A stretch of DNA of 64,000 nt from Apiosordaria backusii (lineage: Eukaryota > Ascomycota > Sordariomycetes > Sordariales > Lasiosphaeriaceae). Position 1 is the stretch's first letter. The number at the start of each line of letters is the position of its first letter. Of this stretch, positions 12,280-23,043 are shown piece by piece. Made by a program: the position numbers and the translations under genes. The stretch is taken from the NCBI GenBank assembly GCA_030549205.1, contig JAUKTV010000012.1, positions 744,001 through 808,000 on the forward strand. The letters are read 5' to 3'. The notes below the pieces were generated by a model. The model did not search any database. It saw nothing but the letters and a program-made list of their open reading frames with translations, and was not told the DNA's origin.

Positions 12280-13196
12280 ATGTCAGGCCGCGGCGCAACT
12301 AGCTCTCGCGGCAGAGGAAAGTTCAGAAAGTTCACCCGCGGCGGTATGTCTGTCCCTCTCCCCTCTTTCCACCTCACAGTCTAACAAACCCCCCCCCTAA
12401 AGGCGGCAAGCACTTCTCCAAAAATCTCCGCCCCCTCGATGCAGACGGCAATGAAGTAGGCATGTGGGGCAACTCCCCCGAAAAAGAAGAGGAAGAAGAC
12501 GACGACGGCTCCGAGGAGGACTCCTCCGAAGAAGAGTCCGACGACGATGCCCCCGGGCCCTCCAAGGCAGCCGCAGCAGCAGCCGCCGCCGAGCTAAGCC
12601 GCGAAGAGCGCAAGAAGCAAAAGAAGGCCGCCAAGGAAGCCGCCATCAAGGCCAAGAAGGGTCCCGTCCAAGTCGGGGACATGCCGACAGACTCTGAGGA
12701 GAGCGAGGAGGAGGAGGAGGAGGAAAAAATGCCCGCCAACCCTAACCACTCGCGTGCTGCGAGGAACCAGACCAAGGCCCCTCCCAAGCCATCGCCCAAG
12801 GATGACGAGGATGAGGATCTTGCCAGTGAGACGAAGAAACTGAGTGTATCGGCGCCTAACAAGCGCGAGCGGGAGGCTATTGCTGCTCAGGAGGCGAAGG
12901 AGCGGTATATGAAGCTGCATGAGGCGGGCAAGACGGATCAGGCAAAGGCTGATATGGCGAGGTTGAGGGACATTAGGAGGAAGAGGGAGGAGGAGCAGGC
13001 GAGGAGATTGGTAAGCTTTTTTTTTAATTTTGCATCCGGATATCGATGACTGAATAGTTGCTTACATTTTACCCAGGCTGAGAAGCAGGAGCAAGACGAG
13101 GCCAACAGGCTCAAGAAGGCAGAGATTGAGGCCAAGGAGGCCAAGAAACGTGAGGCGGCTCTTGGTCCTGCGGCGAAGAACAAGAAGAAGAAATAA
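12280..13196 (+). CDS. PP28/PDAP1-type casein kinase substrate phosphoprotein
   Basis: Homologue of the 28-kDa heat- and acid-stable phosphoprotein (PDAP1). Exons: 12280-12343, 12403-13010, 13077-13196; both introns are GT-AG and the phases close to about 242 residues. The N-terminus is Gly/Arg-rich (SGRGATSSRGRGKFRKF). Two acidic Ser/Glu/Asp stretches follow, likely CK2 sites (residues about 38-62 and 101-115). The diagnostic PP28 block is KRERE..AKERYMKLHEAGKTDQAKADMARL with following RDIRRKREEEQ. The end is Lys-rich (AAKNKKKK). Highly charged and probably disordered with a long coiled-coil helix. The molecular role in fungi is unclear; RNA or ribosome association has been suggested for relatives, which is inference here. 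Confidence 0.88.
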
Positions 13197-13452
13197 ACGA
13201 GTCTCGGACGCCAACTAGAGATGTTTAATACGATTTTCATCTTTGAGCCGGAATTTTTGGGTTCTTTATTTACACTTTTGATTCTATTATATGCTGTTGT
13301 TTTCGCCTTGCCTTTTGCCCCGGTTACATATCTATCTATCTTTGGTAATTAGCCATTTCCCATATGTGATCACCATATACCTTATATACCCATCCACCTT
13401 CTAAAGTCTATGCTTCCTCAACCTTGTCGTACACATGCCCATTAAACATCAA

Positions 13453-14529
13453 TCAAGGCATACCAGCCAACCCCTCTGTCCCCACAGCCTCCTTCCAAAA
13501 CTCGTCAAAGTCGACCCCTTTTTCCTTGAACATGTCCCTAATCTGTTGCGCCACCTCTACCTGTCTCTCGGATGTGAACCCCCCGGGACGTCCAGTCTCG
13601 AACTGCACCACCTCGATCCACCTAAAGAACAGATCCTCCTGCCCAATGGCCGCGAGCGCGTCCCTAAACTTGAAGACTTGTTTGCGTCTTTCGTCTTCTG
13701 CCGTCCCCGCGGGGGAGCCAGTGTCAGAGAGGTCGATGCTCAGCCACCCGAACCTCTCATGATGGAGTAGCACAAGAGTGCCAAAGGTCTTTTGATCGAC
13801 TTCTTTCTTGTCGACGAGGGTGGTGGCGGTGACCATGCCCGCCCAGTCAAGGTCCCAGTTGGCGTCCATGGTTAGATAACCAGTCTTTTGCTGGAGCAAC
13901 ATTGGAGACGTGGCGGTGCGGATCTGGTTCCAAAAGACCTTGCGGAGGTCGTCCGACTCGAGGAGGTCTTTTCCTTTTCCGAGGACTTCCTGGTCCCACT
14001 TGCGGGAGCGCCGGAGATAGATCTCAGAGTTGCGGAAGCCGACCTTGTAGCGCCAGTAGCAGGGGGAGCCGTGGTGGGGGTTGCCGATGAGGAACTCGTA
14101 GGGCCAGGGCCAGACGAAGATGCAGAGGGAGAAGTCGAGGAGGAAGGTGAGGGCGCGGCGGAGGAGGAGGAGGAGGTACTGGGTGGTGGTGAGGTCGAGG
14201 TAGCGGATGGTGGTGGGGTTCTCGTGGCCGGAGAAGCTGAGGAGGAGCTGGAGGTACCAGGGGAAGATGTGGCGGATGCGGAGGAGGAAGAGGGCGAGGA
14301 CGGCGAGGTTCATGGCGACGGGGACGAGGAAGATTTTGCGCTTGAAGGGGGCGGGGCGGGGGTCGAGGTGGAAGAGGTAAATGTGGGAGGGGGAGAGGGT
14401 GTCTGTCAATGGCTTCAAACTTTCAGGGGCAAGCTGGAAGGGCTTGGGGAGTTTGTCGTCGGGTGAGGTTGAGGATGATGACTTGGGGGTGAGGCGGGCT
14501 TTGCCTTTGGAGGTTTTGGTTGGCGCCAT
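13453..14529 (-). CDS. Conserved fungal membrane protein, unknown function
   Basis: Single exon of 358 residues with an ATG preceded by GGCGCC. A short basic, Ser-rich N-terminus is followed by two to three hydrophobic segments: FLVPVAMNLAVLALFLLRI, PWYLQLLLSF and LTFLLDFSLCIFVWPW. A soluble C-terminal half with blocks NPHHGSPCYWRYKVGFR, ESDDLRKVFWNQIRTATSP and FRDALAAIGQEDLFFRWIEVVQFE follows. The pattern looks like a conserved ascomycete membrane protein, but I do not recognise a named family. It converges on the PP28 gene with 256 bp between stops. The coding strand turns strongly C-rich at the 5' end. Confidence 0.8.
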   Translation of the reverse strand: MAPTKTSKGKARLTPKSSSSTSPDDKLPKPFQLAPESLKPLTDTLSPSHIYLFHLDPRPAPFKRKIFLVPVAMNLAVLALFLLRIRHIFPWYLQLLLSFSGHENPTTIRYLDLTTTQYLLLLLRRALTFLLDFSLCIFVWPWPYEFLIGNPHHGSPCYWRYKVGFRNSEIYLRRSRKWDQEVLGKGKDLLESDDLRKVFWNQIRTATSPMLLQQKTGYLTMDANWDLDWAGMVTATTLVDKKEVDQKTFGTLVLLHHERFGWLSIDLSDTGSPAGTAEDERRKQVFKFRDALAAIGQEDLFFRWIEVVQFETGRPGGFTSERQVEVAQQIRDMFKEKGVDFDEFWKEAVGTEGLAGMP

Positions 14530-14937
14530 GGTGGGCGGATATGAAGGGGTATAGAACTCAAAATGTGAAGAGTATTAAGAATTATATGGGAGAAAGGAAA
14601 ATTGTGATGGGAATTGTGGTTTGTCGTGAAGAAGTGAGAGACTGACGGTGAGTTGTTTCACTCCATCTCAACAAAAGGGAATGGCAAATGAGATGAGGTT
14701 GAGTTGTTCAGGGGACAACCCTAACCCTCTTTCAAGCGTTACATCGGTGCCCCGGTTTTTGGCAGCGCCCGCTAAAATCCCGGGGCCGATTGAATCCCTG
14801 TCTCGGCTGGAAGCTTGGCTGAATTTTTGGAAGTTCGAAGATTCCCTGGATGCCGCCGGCTCAAGATAACGCGCCCAAATCTCAACCCCTCCCCTCCTAA
14901 GAGTTCACAGCGCCATGCTCCGACAGATTCCTACATC
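14530..14937. other. divergent promoter region with telobox-like motif
   Basis: Lies between the membrane-protein gene (-) and mIF2 (+). It contains AACCCTAACCCTC at 14717-14729, similar to the telobox often found upstream of translation genes in fungi and plants. That functional reading is inference. Confidence 0.4.
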
Positions 14938-17900
14938 ATGAGGGGTGGTTTATGGCAGGTGAGTTCTCTTCCCTCCAGGGTAATTCTCGTATCTTCCCAG
15001 CCTTGACAACTAACCCCGCCGTCGTCACAGAAGCAGAGGCGTCCATCCGCCTGCTTGCTCTGCAGTTATAGCTACAGCTTCAGACAAAGCCTCCGATCAG
15101 GCGCCTCCCCGAGGTCATACTCGGCACTGACCAACAATGGCTTGACCGAAACCAAGACCTTCTCAATCTCGAGAAGACCAACGACTTCGAGCCAGGTCAG
15201 AATTTCCAATGGCACCCGAAACAATGGCTTCATGCCGGCCTGGGCGAAAATGCCCCCTCCAAAGATAGAGCCACCAGCACCGAAACCTGCTCCTCCCCCT
15301 CCTCCTCCTCCACCACCACCACCGCCGCCGCCTCCTCCTCCTCCGCCCCCGAGGGCCGCTACCCCACCACCACCACCACCTCCTCCTCCCCGTCCCTCAA
15401 GAACATGGCAGCCCTCCCCCGCGCGCGAACAAACGGGCAGATACGACAACCAGTTCCAATTTGGGCGCCATAAGAACTTCAACCCGGCAGACAAACCCGT
15501 GTTTAACCCAGCAGACCGACCGACCTTCAACCCCCCGCCTCAACCGTCGAAGCCATCGAGCCCCTTTCCAGAATGGGCAAACTTGACAAGGCGGCAAACG
15601 AACAACGACAACAACACGGTAAGGGGGTTTGACTTCTCTCGACCGGCGCGCTCGATGCCTTTCGACAAGGCCCCCCTCCACAAGATTACCAGCAAACAAA
15701 CCGACGGCGGCTTACAGCCTCGAATGATCAGAGGGATGGTCAGCGACAACCAGGGGGCCATTTGCCAGGATTATGGGAGGCATGGAAGACAGCGGACAAC
15801 GGGCGCCACAACCTCAGCAGCAGCAAAATAATGTCGGGGATGAGTGGGCGAAGTTGGTTGCTGCTAATGTCGAGGAGTCCAAACAGTCAAAGAAGATTGA
15901 GACGACGGCGGAGGACAAGGCGGCTTGGGCTTGGGCTGATGAGACGGCGCAAGGGCAACGGGAGGAAAGGCCGAGGGTGCAGAGCCAGGAGCAAAGTACA
16001 GGGGGGCGGTATGTTCACCCTGAGGACAGGGTTGCTGCCCAGCTGTCTGGGAAGTGGGGGCCGAAAGCGGAGGAGGATGGTGTTGCTAAGGAGACGAAGC
16101 AGGAGGAGGATACTACCCTTGGTCGTAGGGAAGGAGGTCGTGGGCGGGAGAAGGAGATGGAGAAATCCAAAAAGTCGAAGAACCGCCGCCGGAATGATGA
16201 TGAGGATGAGTTTGATATTGACTACGCTGAGGAACGGCGCAGGCGCAAGGCGGAGAGGAAGGCTGAGAAGGAAAGGCAGAGGTTGGCCGAGTTGGATGAG
16301 CCGACGCCTATTCTGCTGCCGGAGTTTATCAGTGTTTCTAATCTTGCCAGTGCGCTGGGTATAAAGGTGAGGGACTTTGTGAGGCAGCTTGAGGAGCTTG
16401 GTTTTGAGGAGGTCTCTACGGAAAGTATCTTGACTGGTGAGACGGCGGCGTTGGTGGCTCAGGAGTATGGTTTTGAGCCAACGGTTGAGTCGGGTGAGAC
16501 TGAGGATTTGAGGCCAAGGCCTCCTCCTGAGGACCCATCTTCACTGCCGCTGCGGCCGCCAGTTGTTACGATCATGGGCCACGTCGATCACGGCAAGACT
16601 ACGCTTCTGGACTACCTGCGCAAATCTTCGATTGTGTCTCAGGAGCACGGCGGTATCACGCAGCATATTGGTGCCTTCTCCGTCAAGATGTCTTCTGGAA
16701 AGCAAATCACCTTCCTCGATACACCCGGCCACGCGGCTTTCTTGTCTATGCGTCAACGCGGAGCTACCGTTACCGATATGGTTATTCTGGTGGTAGCAGC
16801 AGACGACAGTGTCAAGCCTCAAACAATCGAAGCCATCAAGCACGCCCGCGGTGCTAACGTTCCTATCATTGTCGCCATCAACAAAATGGACAAACCTGAA
16901 GCCAATCCTGACCGTGTCAAGGCCGATCTCGGCGCTCAGGGGCTAGAACTGGAAGACTTTGGGGGTGATGTTCAGGTTGTGCAAGTCAGTGGTAAAACTG
17001 GCTTGGGTATGGACGACCTAGAGGAAAACATTTTGCTCTTGGCAGAAATGCTCGACATTCGCGCAGAGACTGATGGAATGGCGGAGGGTTGGGTACTAGA
17101 GTCAAGTATCAAGCCCATTGGCCGTGTCGCGACGGTCTTGGTAAAACGCGGTACTCTCCGCCCCGGTGACTTTATCGTCGCCGGTCGGGTCGCTACCAAG
17201 ATCCGCCTCCTGCGCAACGAAGCAGGTGTAGAAATTGACTCTGCACCGCCAGGCACGGCGGTGGAAATCCTAGGATGGAAAGAACCGCCTGCCGCAGGGG
17301 ACATGGTTCTTCAAGCACCCGACGAGGACACAGCCAAGGTTGCCGTCCGGTACCGTCAAGAGCAAAAAGAGCGTGAAGAAGCCATTGAACAAATGGCCGA
17401 AATGGAAAAGGAACGCAAGGAAAAGGAAGCTGCCGAGCGCGCGGCGGAACGTGCTGCCAAGGGAGAGCAACCTGCCGAAGATGAGGAGGTAGGTACCAAG
17501 TATTTGACTTACCTCATCAAAGGCGACGTCCACGGCTCCGTCGAGGCGGTCACGGCGTCCATCCTCGAACAAGGGAATAATGAGGTCCGCCCGCGTATTC
17601 TGAAGTCATCTACCGGGCAAATCAACGAGAGCGATGTTGAGCATGCGCAAATCAGTGGGGGGGCGATTATCAACTTTAACAACCCCATCGCTGCGCACAT
17701 CAAGGCCATGGCTGATGCTGCTGGGGTGCCGATCCTCGACCACAATGTTATTTACCACTTGGTGGAGGATGTCAAGGCGAGGCTGTCGGAGCTGCTGGCG
17801 CCGGTGGTGAGCTATAGGGTGCTGGCTGAGGCGGAGGTGCTGAAGGTGTTTGCGATTAATACCCACGGGAGGAAGTACCACAATGTGGCTGGGTGCAGGG

Positions 17901-18193
17901 TGAGGAACGGGGTGGTGGTGAATGGGGGAGGTGTAGGGTTATTAGGGGAGAGTCGGAAGTTGTTTATGAGGGTGAGTTTTTCTTTTTCTTTCCCTCATTT
18001 GATGATTTGTGGGATGAGATGCTGACATGATATAAAAACAGGTACGATTGACGACCTCAAGCAGGGCAAGAAGGATGTCACGGAAATCAAAAAGGGCGGC
18101 GAGTGCGGCATCATGTTTTCGGGGTGGGACGAGTTCAAAGAGGGGGATCGTATCCAGATTGTGGAGGAGATCAAGGAGAAGAGGTATTTGTAA
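14938..18193 (+). CDS. IFM1: Mitochondrial translation initiation factor IF-2, with frame breaks
   Basis: GTPase that delivers initiator tRNA to the mitochondrial ribosome. Exon 1 (14938-14958, MRGGLWQ) is spliced over 14959-15030 to a basic, Ser-rich targeting sequence starting KQRRPSACLLCSYSYSFRQ. A poly-Pro tract and an acidic/basic linker lead to the IF2 N-terminal domain (LLPEFISVSNLASALGIKV). The G domain has GHVDHGKTT (G1), DTPGHAAF (G3) and NKMDK (G4), and IF2 domains II-IV follow. Two frame problems: near 15620-15760 the N-terminal frame must switch to the GTPase frame, by an intron (GT 15619 to AG 15733 works) or by loss of a G in 15752-15756. At 17924-17928 one G seems missing, after which the family C-terminus RVIRGESEVVYEG resumes and is spliced (17972-18041) to TIDDLKQGKKDVTEIKKG. 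It ends KRYL. Confidence 0.9.
15294..15390. repeat. CCT/CCA/CCG trinucleotide tract coding poly-proline
   Basis: Low-complexity trinucleotide tract within mIF2, encoding a run of about 22 Pro interrupted by RAAT and continued by nine more Pro. It lies between the targeting peptide and the conserved domains. Confidence 0.85.
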
Positions 18194-18474
18194 GATGATG
18201 ATGGTATACAACAATAAAACATGGGTTGGTTTTGGGTTGGGGGGCGGCATTAGATGGTGTTTATAGAGGGCGGGAGGGAAGCACAATCGCGACTTGGATC
18301 TCACCTTTCATGATGGGGTGATGGGGAAAGGCGATGTGGGCAGCAGCAAACAACAGAAAAGCTGCCTGGCTTTTGCAGGAGGAGGTTACCATTGCAGTGT
18401 AAAAATCTATGTATAACATATCACATATCTGTACATCTGACATATAGGAAAACGGTTCATCCCTTTTGGTTACA

Positions 18475-19758
18475 TTACCACCTATTTGGAGCGTTTGCGC
18501 CCCCTGATGAGAACGTCCTGCTTGTTGTTTGAATCCTGGCACGATCCTTCTCCAACTTGGTCAGGCCGATGCGATCCGTCATGGGCGTGGCATCGATGAT
18601 GTTGTCAAACTCGTCATTATCCGACCCATTGTCTGAATCTGGCTCAACGTCCGAGTCTGGCTTGATGTTTTGTGAGTGTGGTTGTGGTCGGGCAATCACT
18701 TCTGGGCCTTTCTTCTTGGTGGCGCCCTCTTTCTCAGTAAATGGTTTTGAAGCAAGAATCTTGCGGCGAATGGCCTCCATCTCGGCGTCGTCATCGCTGT
18801 CGTCTGATATCGCGAATGGATCCTTCTCTTCTTCCTCTTCTACTGGTTGCGGTTGCTTTTGCTTTCCTTTTGGTGGCGGGGGGTTGCTGCCCAGGTATAT
18901 CCCGTCTATTTCGTCCTCTTCCTCCTCTTCATCGTCATCATCATCGTCATCGTCATCATCATCATCTTCTTCATCTTCGTGGTCGTCATCGTCATCATCC
19001 GAGTCAATTTGCACCCTCCTATTCACATTCCCCCCCGCCCAGATATCATCCTTCCCCTCCTCTCTGTTTTCAGCATACTCCCTCTCCAACCTCTCCATCC
19101 ACTCCTCCTGCGCCCGCTTGATCCCCGCCTCGTCCTCGCAAGCCGCATACTTCCTAAGCAGCTTCTCGTTGATCTCCAAGAACGCCTTGCCATAAGAGAA
19201 CGGCGCGAGGATCTGCTCTGCCCAGTCTAGATGCCCGCAAATGGCAAACGCTGCCGCCAAGGCCTCGACGCAGTTTAGCCTCCAGGGTTTTCCGTAGTTG
19301 ACCGTGTTGGCGGCGACGAGGTAGGGGAGGAGGCGCTCGCACTTGCCGCCGACCTTGTTCCACTGGACCTCTTTTGTGCGGGCCCAGGAGCACTCGACGA
19401 CGGCGGCGCCGTGCTGCTCGAGGATGGGGCGGTCGGCGGGGGAGACGGTGGATTTGCCGTTGGGGGTGATGATGACGCCGGCGTGGCGCTGGCCGAGGTG
19501 GAGGTCGCGCATGAGGCCGAGCTTCATGAGCTTTTTGCCTGAGCAGCGCTTGGGGTCGCAGTGGCCTAGATCCCAGCAGGCGGCTTTGAAGGCTGGGCGG
19601 GCGCGGGTGGAATGGGACGGGAGGGTAGGGTCGTCGTTGTTGGGGTTGGAGTCGTCATCGTTGTTGTCGTTGGGGGGTCTGCGGTGGGAGTTGCGGGGAG
19701 GGCCGCGGTGGGGGTTTTTGCCTCCGCGGGAGAAGTTGTCTTTTTTATGGCGGACCAT
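18475..19758 (-). CDS. TSR3: 18S rRNA aminocarboxypropyltransferase TSR3
   Basis: Transfers the aminocarboxypropyl group of SAM to the hypermodified pseudouridine of 18S rRNA during late cytoplasmic 40S maturation. Single exon of 427 residues. The conserved part (about residues 55-205) includes DLGHCDPKRCSGKKL, the SPADRPILEQHGAAVVECSW block, LPYLVAANTVNYGKPWRLN and CVEALAAAFAICG, all typical of the family. The C-terminal half is a long acidic, probably disordered extension with a poly-Asp tract encoded by an ATC/GAT repeat, making the protein longer than the roughly 313 residues of yeast Tsr3. It converges with mIF2 (281 bp between stops) and diverges from the GGA gene. Confidence 0.95.
   Translation of the reverse strand: MVRHKKDNFSRGGKNPHRGPPRNSHRRPPNDNNDDDSNPNNDDPTLPSHSTRARPAFKAACWDLGHCDPKRCSGKKLMKLGLMRDLHLGQRHAGVIITPNGKSTVSPADRPILEQHGAAVVECSWARTKEVQWNKVGGKCERLLPYLVAANTVNYGKPWRLNCVEALAAAFAICGHLDWAEQILAPFSYGKAFLEINEKLLRKYAACEDEAGIKRAQEEWMERLEREYAENREEGKDDIWAGGNVNRRVQIDSDDDDDDHEDEEDDDDDDDDDDDDEEEEEDEIDGIYLGSNPPPPKGKQKQPQPVEEEEEKDPFAISDDSDDDAEMEAIRRKILASKPFTEKEGATKKKGPEVIARPQPHSQNIKPDSDVEPDSDNGSDNDEFDNIIDATPMTDRIGLTKLEKDRARIQTTSRTFSSGGANAPNRW
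18919..19002. repeat. ATC/GAT trinucleotide tract coding poly-Asp/Glu
   Basis: Imperfect trinucleotide repeat in the TSR3 tail. On the minus strand it reads DDDDDDDD-type and EEEE-type acidic runs. Confidence 0.85.
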
Positions 19759-20237
19759 GGTGATGTGATATCTGGGGGTTTATGGTCTGGAGAAGATGTG
19801 TTAGGGGTGCTGATGAGGGAGGTTGACGAGAAAATGTCAGAATAATTCATGGTGGGGTTGGAAACATCACCCCACTATTAGCAGCTGAGCTTACCCCGCT
19901 TATGCAACGTTTCGGGAAGCCGTACAGGGGTTGCTGATCTACGTACCCCCTGGAATTTATTCGAGAAACGGGTCGTTCGGGCTTCTTGCATTGCTGCCAC
20001 CTGCTTCCCACCGACAGATACGGTCCAAGCTCCCCCATCTGGCAGTGTCTACCTATCACAACCTCATCCCAATTCACGTTGCTGCCTGTCTATTGAAGGT
20101 CTTCTTTTTGCGCTGTAGACTTGTCTTTTATTTCTTTGGGTACCAGTCCAGCTTCGCAAGCTGGCCTTATCCTCCATCACCACTGACGAGCCGAGCTCCT
20201 TCCCCATCGAACCCCCCGAAAGAACAACACCACCACA
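19759..20237. other. divergent promoter, TSR3 / GGA
   Basis: Serves both the minus-strand TSR3 and plus-strand GGA genes. Pyrimidine-rich blocks precede the GGA start (CACCACCACAATGG context). No other element is seen. Confidence 0.5.
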
Positions 20238-22340
20238 ATGGAGGCGGCCTCGGCGCGATACGCGGCAAGGGACCGCTGGGGGGATCCAGGTCACCCGGCG
20301 CCGTCGCAGCTATTGCGGTACATTGCTTCGGCTTGCAGCCCCGAGAACTACGAACCCAACCTGGCGCTCAATCTCGAGATCAGCGACATCATCAACGCCA
20401 AGAAGGGCTCAGCCCCGCGCGAGGCGGCCGTGGCCATCGTCAACTACATCAACCACCGCAACCCCAACATCGCCATGTTGGCTCTGAACCTGCTGGACAT
20501 ATGTGTCAAGAACTGCGGCTACCCTTTCCACTTGCAAATCAGCACCAAGGAGTTCCTCAACGAGCTTGTCCGCCGCTTTCCCGAACGCCCGCCTATCCGC
20601 CCAACCCGCGTACAGCTCAAGATTCTGGAGCTCATAGAAGAATGGCGCGGCACCATTTGCGAGACGAGTCGGTACAGGGAGGACTTGGGCTTCATTAGGG
20701 ATATGCACCGGTTACTGAGTTATAAGGGGTATACTTTTCCGGAGGTCAGGAGGGAGGATGCGGCGGTGTTGAATCCTAGTGATGTAGGTTCATGCCGGCC
20801 CTGTCTATGAAATATCGGCTTTTTACTAACTGAACAGAATCTCAAATCTGCAGAGGAGATGGAAAAGGAGGAGCGGGAGGCTCAATCGGCGAAGCTACAA
20901 GAGCTAATTCGCAGGGGCACCCCTGAGGACCTCCGCGAGGCTAACCAACTGATGAAGATCATGACCGGGTACGATACAAGATCGAAGGTGGACTACCGCG
21001 CGAAAGCTGCTGAGGAGGTTGGCAAGATTCAGCAAAAGGCGAGGTTGCTGGAAGAGAGGTTAGCGCAGTTTAAGCCGGGCGACAAGATGGCGGATGGTGA
21101 TGTATTCTCGGAGCTCGCCTCTGCCCTGTCGAGTGCTCAACCAAAAATCCAGAAGATGTGTGAAGAGGAGTCGGACGACCATGAGGCTGTGGCTAAGCTT
21201 CTTGAAATTAACGATGCCATACACCGGACTTTTGAGAGATATAAGCTGCTGAAGAAGGGGGATTTCGAGGGTGCCGCCAAGTTGGCCGACCCTAACTTTA
21301 CTCCAGCGGCGGGTGGTGCTGGAAAGAGCGCAGCTGGTGAGCTGTCATTGATTGATTTTGATGACACTGCGGCGGCAGGCACAAATGGATCTGGGAGTCA
21401 AGGGGCGTCTCAAAGTTCTGGTCTTGAGAACGACCTTCTTGGACTTTCACTAGGGGAAACGAGCAGCTACGGCCAGACGGGTGGTATCGCTTTGGGCTTT
21501 GGGGCTAATACGAGTATGTTATTCCTGGAGTGCATATCATGATGAACGATGTGGCTAACTATCTCTAGATATCCCTGGCCCTGCCCTGTTGTCTTCAGTT
21601 ACACAAAACAACAGCGCAGGCGGCAACTTTACATCATCTACATCTACATCGACATCGCCAGCACCGCCTCCCGGCTTCTCAAACTTTTCTTCCTTTAATT
21701 CTGCACCTTCATCGAAGACTGCCACCCCACAGCCTGCACCCAAACCTGCGTTTTCACCACCCGCCTCTAAACCGGTCTCGAATGACCCCTTTGCCCAACT
21801 GGCCTCCCTAGGCTCCTCTAAACCGGCAACACCAACCCCCGCGGCACCCCAAAACAACGATGACGACGAATGGAACTTCTCCTCGGCACTCCCACCAGAA
21901 GCTCCCACGCAGCCTAAGGAGCACACAGCCGTTATTCACAACACAAATCTCAAGATTGATTTCAAGGCATTCCGGGCGGCTGAGGGGCAGCCTCCAGTCG
22001 ATCTATTCATGTCTTTCAGCAACAATACCCCGTACCCGGTATCGGAGCTGCATTTCCAGCTAGCTGTGACAAAGGTTTGTCCTCGCCCATATCCCTAGCT
22101 CATCTTGGGCCTATGCTGACCAATTGTGAACAGGGCTACGAATTACAACTCACCCCACAATCTGGACGGAATCTGCTCCCCAAACAGAGCAACGGAGTCA
22201 AGCAGGAGGTGAAAGTATGGCGCGCGGGTGACCGGTCCCAGAAAGTGGAAAAGATCAAGCTCCGGTGGAGGGTGAGCTACAAGCTTAATGGGGAGTTGAA
22301 GAATGAGATGGGTGAGGTGCCGGAGTTTAGCATTCCGTAG
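20238..22340 (+). CDS. GGA-type ARF-binding clathrin adaptor (VHS-GAT-GAE)
   Basis: Monomeric adaptor of the trans-Golgi network that sorts cargo to endosomes and the vacuole, recruited by Arf-GTP and ubiquitin. Exons: 20238-20783, 20838-21513, 21569-22074, 22134-22340; all introns are GT-AG and give about 644 residues. The VHS domain covers residues about 20-165 (LLRYIASACSPENYEPNLALNL, NIAMLALNLLDICVKNCGYPFH). A GAT domain follows (about 195-340; ANQLMKIMTGYD, LLEERLAQFKPGDK). The hinge is Ser/Pro/Ala-rich with acidic patches and DLLGLSL, a clathrin-box-like motif. The C-terminal gamma-ear is about 520-644 (HNTNLKIDFKAFRA, ending EMGEVPEFSIP). It matches yeast Gga1/Gga2 in order of domains. 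Confidence 0.94.
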
Positions 22341-22743
22341 GAGTGACTGCGTATTGGCCGAGATGGGCTTTTAATGAAGGAGAGGGAGATGATTGTGTAC
22401 TTGTGCAGATGATTCGGGTTGCAGTAGCCAGGTTGGCTCAGTGCGCCAGGAATGGGACATGAGGATGTTGATAGTTGAAGCGGAGAGCGGGAAGCTGAAA
22501 AGCGATTATACTGTTGTTTCAAGACTTTTTCGTGTTGGAGAGCAGCATCCTGTTTTTCTCATAGGTTTTGAGGGTGTGATCGAGGGATGCTTCAATAGGT
22601 ACTTGCCCCCCTATTCATCTCAACACAACAACAGCTCCTGCATGTCTCCTGTGGTACATTGTTGACAAAGCATTGTTTGTTTGCAATTGAGAAATGTACC
22701 TTGGACTGGAGATTCGTCATCAATCTCAACAAATCAGGAAACA
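22341..22743. other. intergenic before tRNA-Gly
   Basis: 3' region of the GGA gene. No gene is visible; the tRNA follows directly. Confidence 0.5.
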
Positions 22744-22814
22744 GCATCAGTGGTTTAGTGGTAAAATCCATCGTTGCCATCGATGGGCCCCGTGTTCGAT
22801 TCACGGCTGATGCA
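22744..22814 (+). tRNA. tRNA-Gly (anticodon GCC)
   Basis: A 71-nt cloverleaf folds by eye. Acceptor GCATCAG pairs with CTGATGC followed by discriminator A. The D arm is GTTTAGTGGTAAAATC. The anticodon stem CATCG/CGATG holds loop TTGCCAT with GCC. The T arm is CCGTG-TTCGATT-CACGG. There is no intron. A T-rich stretch (TTCTTTCTTTT) just downstream can act as the Pol III terminator. It sits between the convergent GGA and MFS genes. Confidence 0.95.
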
Positions 22815-23043
22815 AACTTCTTTCTTTTGCAATTCTTCTACCAATTGGGCACCCCTTTTTGACATGTGGATGGCGCTCTTTTCACTTCTTGTAAGAATGC
22901 TATGCACATACGGTCCAATCCAAAGTAAAATAGTGTCCACGATAAAGACAAGTGGGAGCAAAAATGCCTGCATCGACGTGGAAGCACATCTGTTTCTATC
23001 TCTTTGCCAGACGAGTACCTCTAGTTACTCCATATCACTCCCT

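Noticed and set aside
13888..14466. Plus-strand frame of 192 codons, Gly/Glu/Val-rich
   Set aside because: It is the complement of the membrane-protein gene; the composition simply reflects GAG/GAT codons opposite CTC/ATC codons.
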